Positions 1-10,384 of a stretch of 64,000 nt of DNA are shown one piece after another. The notes under the pieces were generated by a model. The model did not search any database, was not told where the DNA came from, and saw nothing but the letters and a program-made list of their open reading frames with translations. This DNA is from Salminus brasiliensis (lineage: Eukaryota; Chordata; Actinopteri; Characiformes; Bryconidae), in contig NC_132888.1 in NCBI RefSeq assembly GCF_030463535.1, forward strand, positions 24,517,269-24,581,268. The letters are read 5' to 3'. The translations under genes and the position numbers were made by a program. Numbering within the stretch: the first letter of the stretch is position 1; every line of letters begins with the position of its first letter.

Positions 1-72
1 GCTTTTTCTTGGTTTTAAACAAATATGGTCTTATCTATGAAATTTGAATCCTCTAGTTTGCAAGGTTCTTCT
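1..72 (+). other. Right-hand end of a spacer cut by the window edge
   Basis: The window opens inside a spacer of the TTGGTTTTAAAC / TTATCTATG type and reaches copy 1 at 73. The array evidently continues to the left. Confidence 0.9.
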
Positions 73-984
73 GCTTACGGCCATTCCAACCTTAGAACGC
101 CTGATCTAGTCTGATCTCAGAAGCTACCTAGGGTTGGGCCTGGTTAGTACTTGAATGGGAGACTGAATGGCCATACCAGGTGTTGTAAGCTTTTCCAGTC
201 CTGCAAACAATTAAAGCTTACATTTCCATGTTATTTACATATTTTGCACAAATTTGTAGTTGAAACTCTTTTGTGTTGTAAATGTTGATGTGTTAAAATG
301 GAATGCTTTTTCTTGATTTTGAACAAATATGGTCTTAGCTATGAAATTTGAATCCTCTAGTTTGCAAGGTTCTTCTGCTTACGGCCATTCCACCCTTAGA
401 ACGCCTGATCTTGTCTGATCTCAGAAGCTAGGTAGGGTTGGGCCTGGTTAGTACTTGAATGGGAGACTGAATGGGAATACCAGGTGTTGAAAGCTTTTTC
501 AATACTGCAAACAAAGAAAGCTTACATTTCCATGTTATTTACATCTTTTGCACAAATTTGTAGTTGAAACTCTTTTGTGTTGTAAATGTTGATGTGTTAA
601 AATGGAATGCTTTTTCTTGGTTTTGAACAAATATGGTCTTAGCTATGAAATTTGAATCCTCTAGTTTGCAAGGTTCTTCTGCTTGCGGCCATTCCACCCT
701 TAGAACGCCTGATGTCGTCTGATCTCAGAAGCTACCTAGGGTTGGGCCTGGTTAGTACTTGAATGGGAGACTGTCTGGGAATACCAGGTGTTGTAAGCTT
801 TTCCAGTCCTGCAAACAATTAAAGCTTACATTTCCATGTTATTTACATCTTTTGCACAAATTTGTAGTTGAAACTCTTTTGTGTTGTAAATTTTGATGTG
901 TTGAAATGGAATGCTTTTTCTTGGTTTTGAACAAATATGGTCTTAGCTATGAAATTTGAATTCTCTAGTTTGCACGGTTCTTCT

Positions 985-3900
985 GCTTATGGCCATTCCA
1001 CCCTTAGAACGCCTGATCTTGTCTGATCTCAGAAGCTACCTAGGGTTGGGCCTGGTTAGTACTTGAATGGGAGACTGTCTGGGAATACCAGGTGTTGTAA
1101 GCTTTTCCAGTCCTGCAAACAATTAAAGCTTACATTTCCATGTTATTTACATCTTTTGCACAAATTTGTAGTTGAAACTCTTTTGTGTTGTAAATTTTGA
1201 TGTGTTGAAATGGAATGCTTTTTCTTGGTTTTAAACAAATATGGTCTTATCTATGAAATTTGAATCCTCTAGTTTGCAAGGTTCTTCTGCTTACGGCCAT
1301 TCCACCCTTAGAACGCCTGATCTAGTCTGATCTCAGAAGCTACCTAGGGTTGGGCCTGGTTAGTACTTGAATGGGAGACTGAATGGGCATACCAGGTGTT
1401 GTAAGCTTTTCCAGTCCTGCAAACAATTAAAGCTTACATTTCCATGTTATTTACATCTTTTGCACAAATTTGTAGTTGAAACTCTTTTGTGTTGTAAATG
1501 TTGATGTGTTAAAATGGAATGCTTTTTCTTGATTTTGAACAAATATGGTCTTAGCTATGAAATTTGAATCCTCTAGTTTGCAAGGTTCTTCTGCTTACGG
1601 CCGTTCCACCCTTAGAACGCCTGATCTTGTCTGATCTCAGAAGCTAGGTAGGGTTGGGCCTGGTTAGTACTTGAATGGGAGACTGAATGGGAATACCAGG
1701 TGTTGAAAGCTTTTTCAATACTGCAAACAAAGAAAGCTTACATTTCCATGTTATTTACATCTTTTGCACAAATTTGTAGTTGAAACTCTTTTGTGTTGTA
1801 AATGTTGATGTGTTAAAATGGAATGCTTTTTCTTGATTTTGAACAAATATGGTCTTAGCTATGAAATTTGAATCCTCTAGTTTGCAAGGTTCTTCTGCTT
1901 ACGGCCATTCCACCCTTAGATCGCCTGTTCTCGTCTGATCTCAGAAGCTACCTAGGGTTGGGCCTGGTTAGTACTTGAATGGGAGACTGTCTGGGAATAC
2001 CAGGTGTTGTAAGCTTTTCCAGTCCTGCAAACAATTAAAGCTTACATTTCAATGTTATTTACATCTTTTGCACAAATTTGTAGTTGAAACTCTTTTGTGT
2101 TGTAAATTTTGATGTGATGAAATGGAATGATTTTTCTTGGTTTTGAACAAATATGGTCTTATCTATGAAATTTGAATCCTCTAGTTTGCAAGGTCCTTCT
2201 GCTTACAGCCATTCCACCCTTAGAATGCCTGATCTTGTCTGATCTCAGAAGCTAGCTAGGGTTGGGCCTGGTTAGTACTTGAATGGGAGACTGAATGGGA
2301 ATACCAGGTGTTGTAAGCTTTTTCAATCCTGCAAACAAAGAAAGCTTACATTTCCATGTTATTTACATCTTTTGCACAAATTTGTAGTTGAAACTCTTTT
2401 GTGTTGTAAATGTTGATGTGTTAAAATGGAATGCTTTTTCTTGGTTTTGAACAAATATGGTCTTAGCTATGAAATTTGAATCTTCTAGTTGGCAAGGTTC
2501 TTCTGCTTACGGCCATTCCACCCTTAGAACGCCTGATTTCATCTGATCTCAGAAGCTACCTAGGGTTGGGCCTGGTTAGTACTTGAATGGGAGACTGTCT
2601 GGGAATACCAGGTGTTGTAAGCTTTTCCAGTCCTGCAAACAATTAAAGCTTACATTTCCATGTTATTTACATCTTTTGCACAAATTTGTAGTTGAAACTC
2701 TTTTGTGTTGTAAATTTTGATGTGTTGAAATGGAATGCTTTTTCTTGGTTTTGAACAAATATGGTCTTAGCTATGAAATTTGAATTCTCTAGTTTGCACG
2801 ATTCTTCTGCTTACAGCCATTCCACCCTTAGAACGCCTGATCTTGTCTGATCTCAGAAGCTACCTAGGGTTGGGCCTGGTTAGTACTTGAATGGGAGACT
2901 GTCTGGGAATACCAGGTGTTGTAAGCTTTTTCAATCCTGCAAACAATGAAAGCTTACATTTCCATGTTATTTACATCTTTTGCACAAATTTGTAGTTGAA
3001 ACTCTTTTGTGTTGTAAATTTTGATGTGTTGAAATGGAATGTTTTTTCTTGGTTTTGAACAAATATGGTCTTAGCTATGAAATTTGAATTCTCTAGTTTG
3101 CACTGTTCTTCTGCTTACGGCCATTCCACCCTTAGAATGCCTGATCTTGTCTGATCTCAGAAGCTACCTAGGGTTGGTCCTGGTTAGTACTTGAATGGGA
3201 GACTGTCTGGGAATACCAGGTGTTGTAAGCTTTTCCAGTCCTGCAAACAATTAAAGCTTACATTTCCATGTTATTTACATCTTTTGCACAAATTTGTAGT
3301 TGAAACTCTTTTGTGTTGTAAATTTTGATGTGTTGAAATGGAATGCTTTTTTTTGGTTTTAAACAAATATGGTCTTATCTATGAAATTTGAATCCTCTAG
3401 TTTGCAAGGTTCTTCTGCTTACGGCCATTCCACCCTTAGAACGCCTGATCTCGTCTGATCTCAGAAGCTACCTAGGGTTGGGCCTGGTTAGTACTTGAAT
3501 GGGAGACTGTCTGGGAATACCAGGTGTTGTAAGCTTTTCCAGTCCTGCAAACAATTAAAGCTTACATTTCCATGTTATTTACATCTTTTGCACAAATTTG
3601 TAGTTGAAACTCTTTTGTGTTGTAAATTTTGATGTGTTGAAATGGAATGCTTTTTCTTGGTTTTGAACAAATATGGTCTTAGCTATGAAATTTGAATTCT
3701 CTAGTTTGCACGGTTCTTCTGCTTATGGCCATTCCACCCTTAGAACGCCTGATCTTGTCTGATCTCAGAAGCTACCTAGGGTTGGGCCTGGTTAGTACTT
3801 GAATGGGAGACTGTCTGGGAATACCAGGTGTTGTAAGCTTTTCCAGTCCTGCAAACAATTAAAGCTTACATTTCCATGTTATTTACATCTTTTGCACAAA

Positions 3901-6240
3901 TTTGTAGTTGAAACTCTTTTGTGTTGTAAATTTTGATGTGTTGAAATGGAATGCTTTTTCTTGGTTTTAAACAAATATGGTCTTATCTATGAAATTTGAA
4001 TCCTCTAGTTTGCAAGGTTCTTCTGCTTACGGCCATTCCACCCTTAGAACGCCTGATCTAGTCTGATCTCAGAAGCTACCTAGGGTTGGGCCTGGTTAGT
4101 ACTTGAATGGGAGACTGAATGGGCATACCAGGTGTTGTAAGCTTTTCCAGTCCTGCAAACAATTAAAGCTTACATTTCCATGTTATTTACATCTTTTGCA
4201 CAAATTTGTAGTTGAAACTCTTTTGTGTTGTAAATGTTGATGTGTTAAAATGGAATGCTTTTTCTTGATTTTGAACAAATATGGTCTTAGCTATGAAATT
4301 TGAATCCTCTAGTTTGCAAGGTTCTTCTGCTTACGGCCGTTCCACCCTTAGAACGCCTGATCTTGTCTGATCTCAGAAGCTAGGTAGGGTTGGGCCTGGT
4401 TAGTACTTGAATGGGAGACTGAATGGGAATACCAGGTGTTGAAAGCTTTTTCAATACTGCAAACAAAGAAAGCTTACATTTCCATGTTATTTACATCTTT
4501 TGCACAAATTTGTAGTTGAAACTCTTTTGTGTTGTAAATGTTGATGTGTTAAAATGGAATGCTTTTTCTTGATTTTGAACAAATATGGTCTTAGCTATGA
4601 AATTTGAATCCTCTAGTTTGCAAGGTTCTTCTGCTTACGGCCATTCCACCCTTAGATCGCCTGTTCTCGTCTGATCTCAGAAGCTACCTAGGGTTGGGCC
4701 TGGTTAGTACTTGAATGGGAGACTGTCTGGGAATACCAGGTGTTGTAAGCTTTTCCAGTCCTGCAAACAATTAAAGCTTACATTTCCATGTTATTTACAT
4801 CTTTTGCACAAATTTGTAGTTGAAACTCTTTTGTGTTGTAAATTTTGATGTGATGAAATGGAATGATTTTTCTTGGTTTTGAACAAATATGGTCTTATCT
4901 ATGAAATTTGAATCCTCTAGTTTGCAAGGTCCTTCTGCTTACAGCCATTCCACCCTTAGAATGCCTGATCTTGTCTGATCTCAGAAGCTAGCTAGGGTTG
5001 GGCCTGGTTAGTACTTGAATGGGAGACTGAATGGGAATACCAGGTGTTGTAAGCTTTTTCAATCCTGCAAACAAAGAAAGCTTACATTTCCATGTTATTT
5101 ACATCTTTTGCACAAATTTGTAGTTGAAACTCTTTTGTGTTGTAAATGTTGATGTGTTAAAATGGAATGCTTTTTCTTGGTTTTGAACAAATATGGTCTT
5201 AGCTATGAAATTTGAATCTTCTAGTTGGCAAGGTTCTTCTGCTTACGGCCATTCCACCCTTAGAACGCCTGATTTCATCTGATCTCAGAAGCTACCTAGG
5301 GTTGGGCCTGGTTAGTACTTGAATGGGAGACTGTCTGGGAATACCAGGTGTTGTAAGCTTTTCCAGTCCTGCAAACAATTAAAGCTTACATTTCCATGTT
5401 ATTTACATCTTTTGCACAAATTTGTAGTTGAAACTCTTTTGTGTTGTAAATTTTGATGTGTTGAAATGGAATGCTTTTTCTTGGTTTTGAACAAATATGG
5501 TCTTAGCTATGAAATTTGAATTCTCTAGTTTGCACGATTCTTCTGCTTACAGCCATTCCACCCTTAGAACGCCTGATCTTGTCTGATCTCAGAAGCTACC
5601 TAGGGTTGGGCCTGGTTAGTACTTGAATGGGAGACTGTCTGGGAATACCAGGTGTTGTAAGCTTTTTCAATCCTGCAAACAATGAAAGCTTACATTTCCA
5701 TGTTATTTACATCTTTTGCACAAATTTGTAGTTGAAACTCTTTTGTGTTGTAAATTTTGATGTGTTGAAATGGAATGTTTTTTCTTGGTTTTGAACAAAT
5801 ATGGTCTTAGCTATGAAATTTGAATTCTCTAGTTTGCACTGTTCTTCTGCTTACGGCCATTCCACCCTTAGAATGCCTGATCTTGTCTGATCTCAGAAGC
5901 TACCTAGGGTTGGTCCTGGTTAGTACTTGAATGGGAGACTGTCTGGGAATACCAGGTGTTGTAAGCTTTTCCAGTCCTGCAAACAATTAAAGCTTACATT
6001 TCCATGTTATTTACATCTTTTGCACAAATTTGTAGTTGAAACTCTTTTGTGTTGTAAATTTTGATGTGTTGAAATGGAATGCTTTTTTTTGGTTTTAAAC
6101 AAATATGGTCTTATCTATGAAATTTGAATCCTCTAGTTTGCAAGGTTCTTCTGCTTACGGCCATTCCACCCTTAGAACGCCTGATCTCGTCTGATCTCAG
6201 AAGCTACCTAGGGTTGGGCCTGGTTAGTACTTGAATGGGA
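985..6240 (+). repeat. Nine-unit tandem duplication (2736 bp)
   Basis: Copies 4-12 (from 985) are repeated as copies 13-21 (from 3721) with the same order of private variants: GCTTATGG, AGATCGCCTGTTC, GGTCCTTCTGCTTACAG, AGTTGGCAAGG and GCACTGTTC. I noticed only very few differences, for example TTTCAATG near 2047 against TTTCCATG. The match ends inside copy 21, which follows copy 12 up to about position 92 and then switches to the GAAT form and another spacer. Confidence 0.85.
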
Positions 6241-6272
6241 GACTGAATGGGAATACCAGGTGTTGTAAGCTT
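6153..6272 (+). rRNA. Copy 21: hybrid gene at a duplication joint
   Basis: Up to about position 92 it and its upstream spacer match copy 12. From there it has the GAAT box C form and a GTAAATGTTGATGTGTTAAAATGG spacer class unlike that after copy 12. The exchange lies within the gene's second half. Confidence 0.65.
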
Positions 6273-7064
6273 TTCCAGTCCTGCAAACAATTAAAGCTTA
6301 CATTTCCATGTTATTTACATCTTTTGCACAAATTTGTAGTTGAAACTCTTTTGTGTTGTAAATGTTGATGTGTTAAAATGGAATGCTTTTTCTTGATTTT
6401 GAACAAATATGGTCTTAGCTATGAAATTTGAATCCTCTAGTTTGCAAGGTTCTTCTGCTTATGTCCATTCCACCCTTAGATCGCCTGATCTCGTCTGATC
6501 TCCGAAGCTACCTAGGGTTGGGCCTGGTTAGTACTTGAATGGGAGACTGTCTGGGAATACCAGGTGTTGTAAGCTTTTCCAGTCCTGCAAACAATTAAAG
6601 CTTACATTTCCATGTTATTTACATTTTTTGCACAAATTTGTAGTTGAAACTCTTTTGTGTTGTAAATGTTGATGTGTTAAAATGGAATGCTTTTTCTTGG
6701 TTTTGAACAAATATGGTCTTAGCTATGAAATTTGAATTCTCTAGTTTGCACGGTTCTTCTGTTGACGGCCATTCCACCCTTAGAACGCCTGATCTTGTCT
6801 GATCTCAGAAGCTACTTAGGGTTGGGCCTGGTTAGTACTTGAATGGGAGACTGTCTGGGAATACCAGGTGTTGTAAGCTTTTTCAATCCTGCAAACAATG
6901 AAAGCTTATATTTCCATTTTTTTTTCATCTTTTGCACAAATTTGTAGTTGAAACTCTTTTGTGTTGTAAATTTTGATGTGTTGAAATGGAATGCTTTTTC
7001 TTGGATTTAAACAAATATGGTCTTATCTATGAAATTTGAATCCTCTAGTTTGCAAGGTTCTTCT

Positions 7065-7172
7065 GCTTACGGCCATTCCACCCTTAGAACGCCTGATCTC
7101 GTCTGATCTCAGAAGCTACCTAGGGTTGGGCCTGGTTAGTACTTGAATGGGAATACCAGGTGTTGTAAGCTT
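7065..7172 (+). pseudogene. Copy 24: 5S-like gene lacking 12 bp of box C
   Basis: The gene is 108 nt. It runs from GAATGGGA straight into ATACC, so one of two GAATGGGA or TGGGA repeats 12 bp apart and the bases between are gone. The loss removes most of box C and the hairpin end of helix IV, so neither TFIIIA binding nor a normal 5S fold is expected. It sits third in a module (GCTTATGTCC, GTTGACGGCC, deletion). Confidence 0.85.
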
Positions 7173-7709
7173 TTCCAGTCCTGCAAACAATTAAAGCTTA
7201 CATTTCCATGTTATTTACATCTTTTGCACAAATTTGTAGTTGAAACTCTTTTGTGATGTAAATTTTGATGTGTTGAAATGGAATGCTTTTTCTTGATTTT
7301 GAACAAATATGGTCTTAGCTATGAAATTTGAATCCTCTAGTTTGCAAGGTTCTTCTGCTTACGGCAATTCCACCCTTAGATCGCCTGTTCTCGTCTGATC
7401 TCAGAAGCTACCTAGGGTTGGGCCTGGTTAGTACTTGAATGGGAGACTGTCTGGGAATACCAGGTGTTGTAAGCTTTTCCAGTCCTGCAAACAATTAAAG
7501 CTTACATTTCCATGTTATTTACATCTTTTGCACAAATTTGTAGTTGAAACTCTTTTGTGTTGTAAATTTTGATGTGTTGAAATGGAATGCTTTTTCTTGG
7601 TTTTAAACAAATATGGTCTTATCTATGAAATTTGAATCCTCTAGTTTGCAAGGTTCTTCTGCTTACGGCCATTCCACCCTTAGAACGCCTGATCTCGTCT
7701 GATCTCAGA

Positions 7710-7724
7710 AGCTACCTAGGGTTG
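7710..7724 (+). promoter_or_regulatory. Box A of the internal pol III promoter, diverged
   Basis: Positions 50-64 of copy 26, where vertebrate 5S genes usually read AGCTAAGCAGGGTCG. Four of 15 bases differ here: 55, 56, 57 and 63. Across the array positions 55-56 occur as CC, GG, GC, CT or AC, which makes this one of the most variable places in the gene. TFIIIA and TFIIIC recognition is probably weakened; this is inferred. Confidence 0.65.
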
Positions 7725-7726
7725 GG

Positions 7727-7732
7727 CCTGGT
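7727..7732 (+). promoter_or_regulatory. Intermediate element of the internal promoter, conserved
   Basis: Positions 67-72 (CCTGGT) match the vertebrate intermediate element. Exceptions are few: G71T (copies 63, 101), G70A (copies 72, 110, 120, 188, 200), C68T (the GGGCTTGG type) and T72C (copies 178, 200). The same bases form one strand of RNA helix V. Confidence 0.65.
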
Positions 7733-7739
7733 TAGTACT

Positions 7740-7757
7740 TGAATGGGAGACTGTCTG
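7740..7757 (+). promoter_or_regulatory. Box C of the internal promoter, diverged
   Basis: Positions 80-97, the main TFIIIA contact region. G82A, C92T and C94T separate it from the vertebrate consensus. The array has two major forms, ACTGTCTGGG and ACTGAATGGG, and minor forms ACTGGATGGG, ACTGTCTCGG and ACTTTCTGGG. The GTCT form keeps helix IV paired; the GAAT form does not. Confidence 0.65.
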
Positions 7758-7771
7758 GGAATACCAGGTGT

Positions 7772-7810
7772 TGTAAGCTTTTCCAGTCCTGCAAACAATT
7801 AAAGCTTACA
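7772..7810 (+). repeat. 10-bp inverted repeat joining gene 3' end to spacer
   Basis: TGTAAGCTTT (7772-7781) is the exact reverse complement of AAAGCTTACA (7801-7810), with a 19-base loop. It recurs in almost every unit. The downstream arm also resembles the gene's own 5' end (GCTTAC), so in a read-through RNA it could compete with helix I. Units with the T-tract spacer often carry GCTTATA and lose one pair. Both arms contain AAGCTT. Confidence 0.7.
7779..7782 (+). terminator. Pol III T-run terminator after the 5S-like gene
   Basis: Four T directly after GTAAGC, at gene positions 119-122. One spacer class has TTTTCCAG, the others TTTTTCAAT with five T. Every copy I looked at keeps at least four T here, which is enough for pol III release. 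Confidence 0.7.
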
Positions 7811-7964
7811 TTTCCATGTTATTTACATCTTTTGCACAAATTTGTAGTTGAAACTCTTTTGTGATGTAAATTTTGATGTGTTGAAATGAAATGCTTTTTC
7901 TTGGTTTTGAAGAAATATGGTCTTAGCTATGAAATTTGAATCCTCTAGTTTGCAAGGTTCTTCT
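7783..7964 (+). other. Representative intergenic spacer
   Basis: The stretch between copies 26 and 27 has no open reading frame of note and no TATA-like motif at -25 to -30 before the next gene (that region reads TTTGAATCCTCTAG). It is AT-rich and virtually CpG-free. Array-wide variants fall into linked classes: start TTTTCCAGTCCTG...ATTAAAG, TTTTTCAATCCTG...AAAGAAAG or TTTTTCAATGCTG...AATGAAAG; middle CACAAATTTG or CACACATTTG; and later CTTGGTTTTGAAC, CTTGATTTTGAAC or TTTTAAAC. I recognise no homologue for it. Confidence 0.8.
7836..7845. repeat. Perfect 10-bp palindrome in the spacer
   Basis: ACAAATTTGT is its own reverse complement and occurs once in most spacers. The right-hand family has CACACATTTG instead, which breaks the symmetry. 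No binding factor is known to me. Confidence 0.6.
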
Positions 7965-10092
7965 GCTTACGGCCATTCCACCCTTAGAACGCCTGATCTC
8001 GTCTGATCTCAGAAGCTAGGTAGGGTTGGGCCTGGTTAGTACTTGAATGGGAGACTGAATGGGAATACCAGGTGTTGTAAGCTTTTTCAATCCTGCAAAC
8101 AAAGAAAGCTTACATTTCCATGTTATTTACATCTTTTGCACAAATTTGTAGTTGAAACTCTTTTGTGTTGTAAATGTTGATGTGTTAAAATGGAATGCTT
8201 TTTCTTGATTTTGAACAAATATGGTCTTAGCTATGAAATTTGAATCCTCTAGTTTGCAAGGTTCTTCTGCTTACGGCCATTCCACCCTTAGATCGCCTGT
8301 TCTCGTCTGATCTCAGAAGCTACCTAGGGTTGGGCCTGGTTAGTACTTGAATGGGAGACTGTCTGGGAATACCAGGTGTTGTAAGCTTTTCCAGTCCTGC
8401 AAACAATTAAAGCTTACATTTCCATGTTATTTACATCTTTTGCACAAATTTGTAGTTGAAACTCTTTTGTGTTGTAAATTTTGATGTGTTGAAATGGAAT
8501 GCTTTTTCTTGGTTTTAAACAAATATGGTCTTATCTATGAAATTTGAATCCTCTAGTTTGCAAGGTTCCTCTGCTTACGGCCATTCCACCCTTAGAACGC
8601 CTGATCTCGTCTGATCTCAGAAGCTACCTAGGGTTGGGCCTGGTTAGTACTTGAATGGGAGACTGAATGGGCATACCAGGTGTTGTAAGCTTTTCCAGTC
8701 CTGCAAACAATTAAAGCTTACATTTCCATGTTATTTACATCTTTTGCACAAATTTGTAGTTGAAACTCTTTTGTGTTGTAAATTTTGATGTGATGAAATG
8801 GAATGATTTTTCTTGGTTTTGAACAAATATGGTCTTATCTATGAAATTTGAATCCTCTAGTTTGCAAGGTTCTTCTGCTTATGGCCATTCCACCCTTAGA
8901 ATGCCTGATCTTGTCTGATCTCAGAAGCTAGCTAGGGTTGGGCCTGGTTAGTACTTGAATGGGAAACTGAATGGGAATACCAGGTGTTGTAAGCTTTTTC
9001 AATCCTGCAAACAAAGAAAGCTTACATTTCCATGTTATTTACATCTTTTGCACAAATTTGTAGTTGAAACTCTTTTGTGTTGTAAATGTTGATGTGTTAA
9101 AATGGAATGCTTTTTTTTGGTTTTGAACAAATATGGTCTTAGCTATGAAATTTGAATCTTCTAGTTGGCAAGGTTCTTCTGCTTACGGCCATTCCACCCT
9201 TAGAATGCCTGATCTTGTCTGATCTTAGAAGCTACCTAGGGTTGGGCCTGGTTAGTACTTGAATGGGAGACTGTCTGGGAATACCAGGTGTTGTAAGCTT
9301 TTCCAGTCCTGCAAACAATTAAAGCTTACATTTCCATGTTATTTACATATTTTGCACAAATTTGTAGTTGAAACTCTTTTGTGTTGTAAATGTTGATGTG
9401 TTAAAATGGAATGCTTTTTCTTGATTTTGAACAAATATGGTCTTAGCTATGAAATTTGAATCCTCTAGTTTGCAAGGTTCTTCTGCTTATGTCCATTCCA
9501 CCCTTAGATCGCCTGATCTCGTCTGATCTCAGAAGCTACCTAGGGTTGGGCCTGGTTAGTACTTGAATGGGAGACTGTCTGGGAATACCAGGTGTTGTAA
9601 GCTTTTCCAGTCCTGCAAACAATTAAAGCTTACATTTCCATGTTATTTACATCTTTTGCACAAATTTGTAGTTGAAACTCTTTTGTGTTGTAAATGTTGA
9701 TGTGTTAAAATGGAATGCTTTTTCTTGGTTTTGAACAAATATGGTCTTAGCTATGAAATTTGAATTCTCTAGTTTGCACGGTTCTTCTGTTGACGGCCAT
9801 TCCACCCTTAGAACGCCTGATCTTGTCTGATCTCAGAAGCTACTTAGGGTTGGGCCTGGTTAGTACTTGAATGGGAGACTGTCTGGGAATACCAGGTGTT
9901 GTAAGCTTTTTCAATCCTGCAAACAATGAAAGCTTATATTTCCATTTTTTTTTCATCTTTTGCACAAATTTGTAGTTGAAACTCTTTTGTGTTGTAAATT
10001 TTGATGTGTTGAAATGGAATGCTTTTTCTTGGATTTAAACAAATATGGTCTTATCTATGAAATTTGAATCCTCTAGTTTGCAAGGTTCTTCT

Positions 10093-10200
10093 GCTTACGG
10101 CCATTCCACCCTTAGAACGCCTGATCTCGTCTGATCTCAGAAGCTACCTAGGGTTGGGCCTGGTTAGTACTTGAATGGGAATACCAGGTGTTGTAAGCTT
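10093..10200 (+). pseudogene. Copy 34: same 12-bp box C deletion
   Basis: Identical deletion and the same two preceding units as copy 24, 3028 bp upstream, so it was copied as part of a larger block rather than deleted again. Confidence 0.85.
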
Positions 10201-10384
10201 TTCCAGTCCTGCAAACAATTAAAGCTTACATTTCCATGTTATTTACATCTTTTGCACAAATTTGTAGTTGAAACTCTTTTGTGATGTAAATTTTGATGTG
10301 TTGAAATGGAATGCTTTTTCTTGATTTTGAACAAATATGGTCTTAGCTATGAAATTTGAATCCTCTAGTTTGCAAGGTTCTTCT

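Larger units (their letters stand above)
73..7172 (+). rRNA. 5S-like genes, copies 1-24
   Basis: Starts are 73 + 304k for k = 0 to 23 (last 7065); each gene is 120 nt except copy 24. Copy 1 is unusually changed (C17A, and CC for GA at 99-100). Copies 2, 6 and 15 carry GG at 55-56 and T114A, which breaks the A5-U114 pair of helix I. Copies 9 and 18 read GATTTCATC in the loop C region. Copy 22 starts GCTTATGTCC and copy 23 starts GTTGACGGCC. Copies 4-12 and 13-21 are two successive near-identical nine-unit blocks. Copy 24 has lost 12 bp of box C. Confidence 0.93.
7661..7780 (+). rRNA. Representative 'master' 5S-like gene (copy 26)
   Basis: This exact or near-exact sequence recurs throughout (for example copies 12, 52, 78, 91, 131, 142 and 198). 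It aligns to vertebrate 5S rRNA over all 120 positions without a gap. Kept: helix I (GCTTACGGC with GTTGTAAGC), helix V (CCTGGT with ACCAGG), the loop E bases (TTAGTAC and GGGAATACC) and most of loop C. Changed from the usual vertebrate form: A13T, G21T, C30T, G47A, 55-57 (AGC to CCT), C63T, G82A, C92T, C94T and C111T. G21T with C57T removes a helix II closing pair. C30T/G47A and G82A/C94T each keep a pair. Known role of 5S: a structural RNA of the large ribosomal subunit, bound by TFIIIA and uL18. Whether this copy is transcribed cannot be told from sequence. Confidence 0.85.
7357..10200 (+). rRNA. 5S-like genes, copies 25-34
   Basis: Starts are 7357 + 304k for k = 0 to 9 (last 10093). The grid is shifted -12 by the deletion in copy 24. 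Copy 25 has C10A. Copy 26 (7661) matches the most common gene sequence of the array. Copy 31 has C46T. Copies 32-34 repeat the module of copies 22-24 (GCTTATGTCC, then GTTGACGGCC, then the 12-bp deletion) 3028 bp downstream, which is ten units minus 12 bp. Confidence 0.93.

Noticed and set aside
7913-7920. AAATATGG as a TATA box for the gene
   Set aside because: It lies about 45-52 bases before the gene, too far from the -25 to -30 place used by TATA-like elements of 5S genes, and it is simply part of the constant spacer.
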